Positions 1-7,400 of a stretch of DNA of 13,607 nucleotides are shown here, piece after piece; positions within the stretch are counted from its first letter, which is position 1, and each line of letters opens with the position of its first letter. The notes beneath the pieces were generated by a model. The model made no database searches and was not told the DNA's origin. It was given only the letters and a program-made list of their open reading frames with translations. A program made the position numbers and the translations under genes. Source of the stretch: Clostridiales bacterium UBA7273 (lineage in GTDB: Bacteria > Bacillota > Clostridia > Oscillospirales > Oscillospiraceae); assembly GCA_002472405.1 (NCBI GenBank), contig DKRV01000047.1, forward strand, positions 22,033-35,639, given 5' to 3'.

Positions 1-248
1 ATCTCGGAGATGTTCTCATCTGCGAAGGGGACCTTGTTACGGCCGTAGCCGGTACCGATAAGATACTCAAGATCCTTAGAGCTCTTCAGGCCGGCCTTCT
101 CGCAGACCTCTGCCATTGCCGCTACTGCGGATGCCTCGGAATTGATCTTGCTCTTTATCGTGGTATCTGCTACCATCTTGCCGTTCTCATCGAGTATTAC
201 TGCCTTTGTGTAGGTCGAGCCTACGTCACAACCGCCAAAATATTTCAT
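1..248 (-). CDS. 2-hydroxyacyl-CoA dehydratase activator (HgdC/BadF-type ATPase), 3' part cut off by window edge
   Basis: Only the first 82 codons lie in the window. The protein starts MKYFGGCDVGSTYTKAV, the phosphate-1 loop (DxGST.TK) of the acetate kinase/Hsp70-fold ATPases in the BadF/BadG/BcrA/BcrD family. At residues 65-71 it has TGYGR, followed by a V-x-FAD-x-x-ISE stretch, as in HgdC-type activators. In this family a homodimer with one [4Fe-4S] cluster at its interface couples ATP hydrolysis to one-electron reduction of the dehydratase; the cluster cysteines would lie beyond the edge. The ATG start at 248 has a GGAGG site about 9 bases upstream. It is the last visible gene of the operon, 108 bp after the 595-aa dehydratase subunit, which is its expected electron acceptor. 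The family call is firm; the exact activator type (HgdC versus other activases) is not resolved by this fragment. Confidence 0.9.
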   Translation of the reverse strand, partial: MKYFGGCDVGSTYTKAVILDENGKMVADTTIKSKINSEASAVAAMAEVCEKAGLKSSKDLEYLIGTGYGRNKVPFADENISE

Positions 249-356
249 TATTAATTTCCTCCAATTAATTATAGTTGGCGCACTTTGCGCCGTCCGGGGA
301 CAGCTGATCTATTTTGCCGCCCTCGGCGCATAATTCCTGCGGTAATTGCCGAGCGA
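249..356 (-). other. Intercistronic spacer with compact hairpin
   Basis: This 108-bp gap lies between the large dehydratase subunit and the activator gene. It holds a perfect 6-bp stem with a 3-base loop (277-282 paired with 286-291, GGCGCA/TGCGCC). A second short GTCC/GGAC pairing (292-301) sits directly beside it on the upstream mRNA side. No U-run follows in the minus direction, so it does not look like a terminator. It could set the 3' end of a processed upstream mRNA or tune the activator level relative to the enzyme. That role is inference. Confidence 0.4.
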
Positions 357-2144
357 TTACATGCAGACTTCGTCCTCGAACTCTACGAGAGAAGGATCGA
401 CAGGCTCTGCGTTCTTAACGGTACGCATAAACTCGTTGACCTTGTCGCGCATGGTGCGGCGAGAAACGGTACGCGGGTCCATAAGGTCGTGCTCGATCCA
501 GATAAGATCGTAGCCACGCTCACGGCCCTGATCGTCGAGCAGGCCCTGAACGGTTGCCATGTTCTTACATGCAACGTTCTGATACATGATGATGAGCTTT
601 GCATCCCATGCTTCGCACTGACGCCACAGCTCGGTTACAACGTTGTGGTAACCGCCGTTGGTGTGACGACGCATAACCATACGCTCGTACAGACGAGCCA
701 GGTCGCGGAGTGCTTCTTCCTTGTCCTCAGTCTCGAGGGGCTTGGTGAAGTTGAGGGACTCCATCTCTACCAGGACGTCGATGCCCCAGCAGTTGGCAGC
801 CCAGTTGGAGAAGTTTGCATAGTAGTGAGCCGGGCAGGACCATACGATCGCACGGTACTTCATCTTGCCGACCCATGCTTCATCGCGGTCTTCATATGCT
901 TCGCGAATCAGCTTGCTGACCTTCTCACAGGTCTTAATAACACGGGGATCAATACCGCCGTCCATCTCGTAGTTCCACTTGCGGAACAGCTCATAGCAGG
1001 GGCCGAGAAGCTGCGGATACTTGGTCTTGTTGATCTCCCACTTCTCGAGCTCATAGGAGGTCTCCTTGTTGAAGCGCTTCATGGCCGTGAAGTAAGCGTC
1101 CCAATTCCACTTTGCACCGGTCTTATCTTCGATGAACTTTATGCAGGCCTTGATATCCTCAGCTGCCGACTGAAGGACGGACTCGTCCTCGTAACGAACG
1201 GGGAAGCAGAGGTGGAACACGGGTGTGTTCGGGAAGCGGCGTGCAAAGTAAGAGGATGCCATGGTGGAGCCGTCGCAGGGCATGGAGCTGGAGATGAAGC
1301 CGCAGCCCATGTCGGGCAGTGCGTCGATAACCAGAGCGCCGCACTCTGAGGACGGAACGGGGCAGGTATCAGAGGGCAGGCCGAAGGACTCGACTGCGTC
1401 GATGTAAGGTACGCAGGTGAGCTGGTCGATCTCAGAGACGAGGAAGACGGGCAGCAGCTGATACGGAATACCGCACAGATCGGGGAAGCCTGCCATGATC
1501 TGACCCATGGTCATCTCGTCAAAGGTCATGAGCATCTTGTTGAGCTCCTCGCTGTTGCCGTTCTTGCGGTCAGCCTTGGACAGAAGAACGAGGTTCTCTG
1601 CAACGTAGCGGAATATATCGTAGATAAGCAGGTGGCTCATGCGGAGAGCGCGGCCGCGCTGACCCATGATGTTCTTATCCATAAAGCCGTGGCAGCAGAA
1701 GTAGGAGATCATCCAGCGATAGTGCAGAGCACTGTTGACTGCGGGGATGAGGTCCTTGGAGAAGGTCATAAGGAGCATGCCCCACATACGAGCCCACTCA
1801 TAGAAGTCATATGCGGTGTCCTTAATGCCGCGCCATTCACGGCGAACGGTTGCCATTGCGCCCTTGGCATACAGTCTGCCAAGTCTCTTCTCACCGTAGA
1901 GGACAGCATCAAGCTTTCCCTGCTGGTCGAGTGCCATGAATGCATTGTACTCTTCCTTGATGCGCTCTGCATCCATCTTCAGGGTGTTCTTCCAGCCGTT
2001 TTTGAATGCTTCCCAGTCGGTCTCTTTGAACATATCATAGAAGATGCTGCCGCAAACCTTCAGGTTTTCCCACTGCTTCTTCCAATCGATGTTGTCTTTC
2101 GCCTTGAAAAACTTAGGATTAGGATATTTAGGAGTCTTAGCCAT
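357..2144 (-). CDS. 2-hydroxyacyl-CoA dehydratase family, large subunit (HgdA/BcrB-like) with long N-terminal region
   Basis: This 595-residue protein is the larger of two paired subunits of an ATP-activated, Fe-S dependent acyl-CoA dehydratase/reductase. The family core appears to begin near residue 220. It includes a Cys-rich stretch DTCPVPSSECG (259-269), a CDG-type motif MPCDGS (288-293) and a late cysteine in NVACKNM (523-529). C261 or C268, C290 and C526 are candidate [4Fe-4S] ligands. The first ~215 residues are Trp/Tyr/Met rich and give no motif I recognise. HgdA-type subunits are usually about 430-480 residues, so this one is long. The ATG is preceded by AGGAGG and overlaps the previous stop by one base (TAATG), which suggests translational coupling and equal stoichiometry with the 398-aa subunit. 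The stop is TAA. The substrate is unknown: lactoyl-, 2-hydroxyglutaryl- or aryllactyl-CoA are family options, and a reductase role is also possible. Confidence 0.85.
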   Translation of the reverse strand: MAKTPKYPNPKFFKAKDNIDWKKQWENLKVCGSIFYDMFKETDWEAFKNGWKNTLKMDAERIKEEYNAFMALDQQGKLDAVLYGEKRLGRLYAKGAMATVRREWRGIKDTAYDFYEWARMWGMLLMTFSKDLIPAVNSALHYRWMISYFCCHGFMDKNIMGQRGRALRMSHLLIYDIFRYVAENLVLLSKADRKNGNSEELNKMLMTFDEMTMGQIMAGFPDLCGIPYQLLPVFLVSEIDQLTCVPYIDAVESFGLPSDTCPVPSSECGALVIDALPDMGCGFISSSMPCDGSTMASSYFARRFPNTPVFHLCFPVRYEDESVLQSAAEDIKACIKFIEDKTGAKWNWDAYFTAMKRFNKETSYELEKWEINKTKYPQLLGPCYELFRKWNYEMDGGIDPRVIKTCEKVSKLIREAYEDRDEAWVGKMKYRAIVWSCPAHYYANFSNWAANCWGIDVLVEMESLNFTKPLETEDKEEALRDLARLYERMVMRRHTNGGYHNVVTELWRQCEAWDAKLIIMYQNVACKNMATVQGLLDDQGRERGYDLIWIEHDLMDPRTVSRRTMRDKVNEFMRTVKNAEPVDPSLVEFEDEVCM

Positions 2145-3340
2145 TACTTTATGCCCTCCTCTTTATGAATACGCTTGATCTCCAGAGACTCAACAAAGGC
2201 CTGGCAGCGGGTACGGAGCTGACCGGAGTTGCCGTTGTTGTACAGTCTGTCGATGGACAGTACGGGCCAGCCGTATTCCTCAGCCATAACATGGCTGACG
2301 AGTGCACGCTCGAAGCCCCAGTAGTCGCAGTACTTCATCTGCTCGTAGATGATGCCTTCTGCGTGATACTCTTTTGCGAGACGATCTGCGGTGTGACGAC
2401 GCTGCATGACCTTCTCGTCGGATATGTAACGAGCGCACTCGGAGTGCTCCATTATGTGGCGGCAGATCTGCTTAAGAGCAGGCTCGTCGTCGTTGAGCTC
2501 GATGACCTCGCGGCCGGGAGTCGAGCCGAAGCAGTGACGGTCGGAGCAGACAAATGCGCCGCAGCCTTCGATAAGCTTGGTGAGGTTGGGATCGTCGATT
2601 TCGCTTCCGACGATTGCAACTCTTGCACGGAACCAGGGCTTGGGATCGGGCTTGCGGGACTTGAGCTCTTTGAGGGTCTCCTTCAGGTACGGGAGAATGA
2701 GTCTCTTCGGACAGGTGAAGGAAACGAGGTTCAGGACATGATACTCATAGCCGGTGATAACGGGATTTTCAGCCTTGCGCATATCGCCGATCTCGGTGAG
2801 GATCTTGCAGACTTCGTTGTGCTCCTTAACAGCCTTGCGGATGGCCTTATCGGAAGTGTCGATACCGAACTTCTCCTTCAGGTTATCCAGAACGTGGATC
2901 TGCATCTGGGTTGTGTAAGCATCGAGGGTGTAGTCGGTCACCTTGAAAGGAATGTCCATGTGAGTTACAAAGAACTTTTCCTTGGTGTTGACCTTCAGGA
3001 CCTCGAAGTGCTCCATCGCGCGGTTCATCATGGAGCAGGCGTCCACACCGATCAGTGCGTCGAGGAACTGATAGCCGCCCTCGATAGCACGTTCTACGAG
3101 TGCGCGTGCGTACTCGCAGGTGTAGTTGGACATGTAGTAGGTTGCGATGTCGATAGAACCTGTCTTCGGTGCGCGCAGACGCACGGAGAAACAGTTGCCT
3201 ATGTTGAGAAGTGCTTCGGGAACGTGGTAGCAAGTGTAGCCAAGGCAGATGTCGCCTTCAGCCTGAGCCTGCTTTACCAGCTCGTTGTCGGCATTCTCAA
3301 GAAGACTTTCGAAGTAGATCAGATGCTTAAGATCTTTCAA
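2144..3340 (-). CDS. 2-hydroxyacyl-CoA dehydratase family, small subunit (HgdB/BcrC-like)
   Basis: The protein has 398 residues, close to the usual length of HgdB/BcrC-type subunits. Family landmarks are GYTCYHVPEALL (34-45), TCEYAR (74-79) and KYCDYWGFE (336-344). C37, C75 and C338 are the likely three cluster ligands. Further cysteines at 260, 265 and 270 (CGAFVCSDRHC) could matter for an additional or larger cluster. The start is a TTG at 3340, 6 bases after AGGTG. No in-frame ATG lies nearby, and the next Met would cut off the first cysteine motif, so TTG is preferred. It begins 16 bp after the CooC-like gene and overlaps the 595-aa gene by one base. It should form a cytoplasmic heterodimer with that subunit and receive electrons from the downstream activator. 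Confidence 0.88.
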   Translation of the reverse strand: MKDLKHLIYFESLLENADNELVKQAQAEGDICLGYTCYHVPEALLNIGNCFSVRLRAPKTGSIDIATYYMSNYTCEYARALVERAIEGGYQFLDALIGVDACSMMNRAMEHFEVLKVNTKEKFFVTHMDIPFKVTDYTLDAYTTQMQIHVLDNLKEKFGIDTSDKAIRKAVKEHNEVCKILTEIGDMRKAENPVITGYEYHVLNLVSFTCPKRLILPYLKETLKELKSRKPDPKPWFRARVAIVGSEIDDPNLTKLIEGCGAFVCSDRHCFGSTPGREVIELNDDEPALKQICRHIMEHSECARYISDEKVMQRRHTADRLAKEYHAEGIIYEQMKYCDYWGFERALVSHVMAEEYGWPVLSIDRLYNNGNSGQLRTRCQAFVESLEIKRIHKEEGIK

Positions 3341-3356
3341 ATGTTACACCTCTTCT

Positions 3357-4121
3357 TCAAAGAATTTCTATTTTTTGGAGTGCTTCCTTTACTCCGTTGA
3401 GCATAAGAGAATCTTCGGGCAGGCTAAGCACGCTCTGACCCTTTATATCGTTTGCGGCAAAAGCATTGTCCGCAGGGATGCGCGCCACGATGTCAACACC
3501 GGGCACAGTGATGAGCTCCGCGAGCTCGGGATTTGTCATACGGTTTACTATAGCGCCGATCTTATCGTAAACGATCAGTTCGTCGGCAACGTTTTTGATC
3601 GTCGATACGACCTGACAGCCTTTCTTGCTCTGGTCGGTAACAAGCAGCAGATGCGTTACCTTATCCATAACGCGGCGCTGGATCTGCTCAATGCCGGCCT
3701 CTCCGTCGATGACGACATAGTCGAAGCTGTTCGCCAAAATGCCGATGACTTCCTTCAGGTAGGAATTGACCTTGCAGTAGCAGCCGGAGCTTTCAGGTCT
3801 GCCGATGCCGAGAAATGCAAAGCCGGGCATTTCGACCAGTGCGTCAAAGATCTTGAATCTCGCTTCGCTCAAAAGCTCAAGCGCCTCTCTCGTTTCGCCG
3901 TTTTCGACGCTGTCAACAATGCTCATGCGGATATCGTCAAGCGTGAGCTTGACATCAACGCCCAGAGCGACCGACAGGCCGACAGCAGGGTCTGCATCTA
4001 TCGCGAGGATCTTCTTATCCGGGAAATTTTCCACCAGAAGCCTTACGATCGACGCCGAAATCGACGTCTTGCCGACACCGCCTTTACCGGCGACCGCGAT
4101 GATCTTTGCTTTATTTTCCAA
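3357..4121 (-). CDS. CooC-like P-loop ATPase (MinD/ParA/NifH superfamily) with CXC metal motif
   Basis: This 254-residue protein has a deviant Walker A, AGKGGVGKT (11-19, signature Lys13), the IDADPAVGL segment (41-49) and VIDGEAGIEQIQRR (137-150). These match CooC, the ATPase that helps insert nickel into carbon monoxide dehydrogenase. A CXC pair, GCYC with C114 and C116, sits where CooC has its dimer-interface metal-binding cysteines. The TTG start at 4121 follows a G-rich ribosome binding site (AGGGGGG, 8-base spacing). It is forced, because the next Met lies beyond the Walker A motif. The stop is TGA. It is the first gene of the dehydratase operon, 16 bp from the next gene, and no CODH gene is visible. 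A role in metallocluster maturation or metal delivery for the dehydratase is inferred. The superfamily call is firm; the CooC-type assignment rests on the CXC and EAG motifs. Confidence 0.85.
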   Translation of the reverse strand: MENKAKIIAVAGKGGVGKTSISASIVRLLVENFPDKKILAIDADPAVGLSVALGVDVKLTLDDIRMSIVDSVENGETREALELLSEARFKIFDALVEMPGFAFLGIGRPESSGCYCKVNSYLKEVIGILANSFDYVVIDGEAGIEQIQRRVMDKVTHLLLVTDQSKKGCQVVSTIKNVADELIVYDKIGAIVNRMTNPELAELITVPGVDIVARIPADNAFAANDIKGQSVLSLPEDSLMLNGVKEALQKIEIL

Positions 4122-4174
4122 TAATACGTCCCCCCTTCAATTGCGCTTTGACATACCTTACGCATTTTGATAAC

Positions 4175-4203
4175 AGTTTAACACAAATGCCTCTGATTTG
4201 CAA
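4175..4203 (-). promoter_or_regulatory. Candidate sigma-A promoter for the dehydratase operon
   Basis: Reading the minus strand, TTGCAA (4203-4198) is followed after 17 bp by TAAACT (4180-4175). Each hexamer matches 4 of 6 consensus bases. Transcription would start near 4168, giving a leader of about 47 bases before the TTG start at 4121. It is the best spaced pair I found between the upstream terminator and the first gene. Confidence 0.4.
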
Positions 4204-4362
4204 GAGAATATGCTGCTATTTACATGAAAAATTCAGGTTTTTTTGTTCTAAAAATACGTTCAGCTATACACTTTCAACAAAACTGTCAGTTTCATTGAAC
4301 AGCTTGATTGCTTCTGCGTTTCTTGCTCTCAAAGCACATGTCATTGCTTAAATAGGAGCAAA

Positions 4363-4395
4363 ATCCCCTATGCAGAGTTTATCTGCATAGGGGAT
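4363..4395 (-). terminator. Intrinsic terminator of the 1816-aa surface protein gene
   Basis: A perfect 14-bp stem (4363-4376 with 4382-4395; arms ATCCCCTATGCAGA and TCTGCATAGGGGAT) encloses a 5-base loop. In the minus direction it is followed by TTTT and lies 40 bp after the TAA stop. The plus direction lacks an adjoining U-run. It should insulate the dehydratase operon from read-through. Confidence 0.85.
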
Positions 4396-4434
4396 AGCTT
4401 TACATTAATAAATTGTTTTTTACAATCGCATATT

Positions 4435-7400
4435 TTACTTGCCGAGTGCTGTCATAAATCGGGTGATTACAACCGCAACTTGAGCACGTGTTGCCGTACC
4501 GGCCGGCTTGAAGTACAGCATACCGTCAGCGGCATTAAAGCCGTTTATAATCTTCTCGGCAGTTGCCCACGAAACAGCGGCCTTTGCGTGCGAACCAATG
4601 CTGGAAGCGTCGGTAAACATTTTGGTCAGGTCAACGCTTGCACTCGTATCTGCCTTCTTGAAGTTTGCGTAGCGGTAGAATATAGTGACCATATCCTGTC
4701 TGCTACATATGTCTTTAGGATGGAACGTTCCGTCGGTATAGCCTTTGATGATATTATTTTCGGTTGCCCAGCAAATTGCTCGCTTCGAATAATCCGAAGA
4801 CTTATCTTTGAAAGGATATGCGGATGAATCAGGTGCTGGCTCACCTTCAATTCGCCATATCATCGCGGCAAGCTGCTCACGAGTGATATTGTCATTCGGT
4901 GAGAAAGAAATTCTTGTAGTGCCGTTTATATACCCGTTATGGTAGCAGTAAGACAGTTCCTTTGCATACCAAGAGTTTTCGCTCACATCCAAGAACGGCA
5001 AACCGACTTCGGAAACATTGCCGCAACGCGAGCAGCGATAGAATATGCTGCCGTCTTCTCTTGTCATTTCGACATAGTCGTGGCCAAGGAGTCTGCCGTA
5101 GGTCAGCGTATATGTCTCGCCGCATTCGCAGACAACAGTCTTGTGACCCTGCTTTGTGCAGTCGGTCTTAATGTCTTCCTGAACTGTTACCTTGTGAGCC
5201 AGACCATTCTTATCAAAATGATATATGTCAGTGTCAAGAACCGACCAACCGGTCTGGAATTTGCCTCCGATGAAATACATCGTTTTGCCGGTCTTTGCGT
5301 CGGTAGCAAGTCCACTGTAAGCCGCCTCAGCCTTGTCGCCGCACACTGAGCAGGTCAGAACGCCGTTCGAGTAGACGAACTTATGACCGTTGCGATCACA
5401 GGTATCAGCATGATGCATGACATACTTGTCGACAACCGTACCGTCGACATTGTAAACATTGACGGTCATGGTGTTTTCCACGGTCTCGGCTATGAAGTAA
5501 ATTGCGTCATAGTCCTGATTGATCTTTGCAAAATGGAAATCGGGGTTGTTGTTTGCCTCGTACTCGGTGCTGCGCGATTTCTCACCAAGGTCACCGGTTA
5601 TGAAGTAAACTGCACCGTTTTCTTTATCGACCTTACCGCCGGTAAGCGGCTCGGTTCTTGCGTAGGAGTGGTCATGACCAGAGAACACGAAGTCTATTCC
5701 TGCTGCATCGACAGCCGAAGGCAGATACTGGTTATATGCCGCGCTCGAACCCTTGGGATTTGTGTAATAGGGCGGCTGGTGAACGGTCAGCACCTTCCAC
5801 TCACAGTTAGACGCGGCTGCATCGGAGGCCAGCCACTTTGCTGCTGCTTCGAGGTTTGCATTGCAGTTTATGACCGCCATATAGACATTGCCGTACTCAA
5901 CAGAATAGTAATTCTTGTCCGGAACATCAAATATAGCTTCAGAGGTAGCTCCTGCGTTGCTTCCGCCGTAGTATTCATGGTTGCCCATAACCTGAACGAT
6001 GGGCAGGTTGCCATAATTATCACCAAACACATCGAGGATTTCATTCCATGCCGTAAGGTTGCTTGCGCTGTCAACGAAGTCGCCTGTCTGTACGCCGAAT
6101 TTTACGCCTGCCGCCTGAATCTTATCGGCAACCTTATTCATGGTCTCAATGTCGGCTGCATCGGCTTCGGCATTGCCCGAAAGCTGCGTATCGCCAAGGA
6201 CAAAGAACTTGGTGTTTTCCTTTGCAACAGTTGTCGTGAACTGAGAAAGCTCGGACCAGTGTCCGTTAACTCCGTCACCGACGCGATAGTAGTATGTCGT
6301 TCCCGGATTAAGTCCGGTCACGGTGACGCTGTTGATCTGCGAAGAACTGTTATCGCTTGCGAAAGAGTAAGTTTTGCATTCGCCGGAAGCGGTAGAGAAC
6401 TTGCGGTTGCCGCTGTCATAGGACACCTTGTCGATATACTGAACAACAGCCTTCGATTCGGTGTATTCAGGTGAGCTGAACCAGCTCATGCTCTGGGTTC
6501 TTGTAGGATCGGAAACCGCGTTAAGGCGGATATTTGAGGGCGTTACTTCGTCGCTGCCGCGGCCGTAAGTTACTCCCGAATAGTAGAAGGAAAGGTTACC
6601 GTCTGCATCCTTTGCATAGATGGTAAACTTCTCTCCTGCTGTGCGGCAGAAGCGGTTTGTGATAAGCTCACCGGTGCTGTTTGTCTTACCGACAAGCTCG
6701 TCCTCGCCGTCTTCTTTTACAAGGTATACCTCAACGCGCTTTGCGGCGCTGCCGCCATCGGCCTTGGTTACGGTTATCGTGCCCTTGCCGCCGGCAGTCA
6801 TAACACTTGCAGTGAGATCATACATTGCCTCCACGCCGACAGCCGATCTTGCCTGGGCAAAGCTCAACGTAGTATCGCCGTTTGTGTAGGTTGCACTTGT
6901 TACTTCGTAGTTGAGCTGGCTGCCCTTAGAGAGCGATGCGGGAACTTTGAAGGTGATCTTTGCAATATCACCGCTCTTGGGTGAATTTGCGGCAGCATTA
7001 ATGGTGACAGCGCCGTTGCTGTATGTGCTATTTCCGGTGTATCCGTCGCAGAAGGTAACGGTCGGCTCGCCGAACAGATCGTTAATTACAACATTTACGT
7101 CGATTTTGCCAAGCTTATCGAACTTATCGGCAGTCAGAGTAAGGCTGTAGTCCTTGCCGATGACGGCCGTGTTTTCTCCGCTGAGCTTAACGGAACTGTA
7201 GGGGCTGTTCTTATCATTGACGGTGAAATAGCGAGTGAGATTGGTAACATTGCCGAAGCCGTCGCTGACGACAAACTTAACGGAATGCGTACCGTTTGCA
7301 AGCATCAACTTGCACTCGGCCGAAGTTGCGGTCGATGTGCTGAGAGTCTGCTTTATTCCGTCAACATAAAGTGCGGTTTTTGCCGTTTCTATCCCACTTG

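Larger units (their letters stand above)
4122..4434. other. 313-bp intergenic region, AT-rich
   Basis: This stretch separates the dehydratase operon from the 1816-aa surface protein gene; both are on the minus strand. It holds the terminator at 4363-4395 and the candidate promoter at 4175-4203. Between them (about 4204-4360) I see no convincing gene. The only minus-strand reading is a 26-codon ATG-to-TAG frame near 4266-4346 without a ribosome binding site. No riboswitch fold was recognised by eye. Confidence 0.6.

Noticed and set aside
285..1349. Long plus-strand open frame opposite the 595-aa dehydratase subunit
   Set aside because: It is antisense to a gene with clear family motifs and has no ribosome binding site or recognisable domain; it is a codon-bias shadow.
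2165..3400. 411-codon plus-strand open frame opposite the small dehydratase subunit
   Set aside because: It mirrors the codon pattern of the real minus-strand gene, lacks domain motifs and starts inside the opposite operon without a promoter.
3375..4124. Plus-strand open frame opposite the CooC-like gene
   Set aside because: The minus-strand frame carries Walker A and CXC motifs; the plus frame shows none and lacks a start signal.
4266..4346. 26-codon minus-strand frame in the intergenic region (MTCALRARNAEAIKLF...)
   Set aside because: It reads somewhat protein-like but has no ribosome binding site, is very short and is closed by stops on both sides; at most a gene remnant.
4106..4351. 81-codon plus-strand frame in the 4122-4434 gap
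   Set aside because: It begins inside the CooC-like gene on the other strand, has no ribosome binding site or recognisable sequence, and lies where a promoter for the minus operon is expected.
5383..6474. 363-codon plus-strand frame inside the 1816-aa gene
   Set aside because: It lies opposite the metallophosphoesterase domain, whose catalytic motifs are intact on the minus strand.
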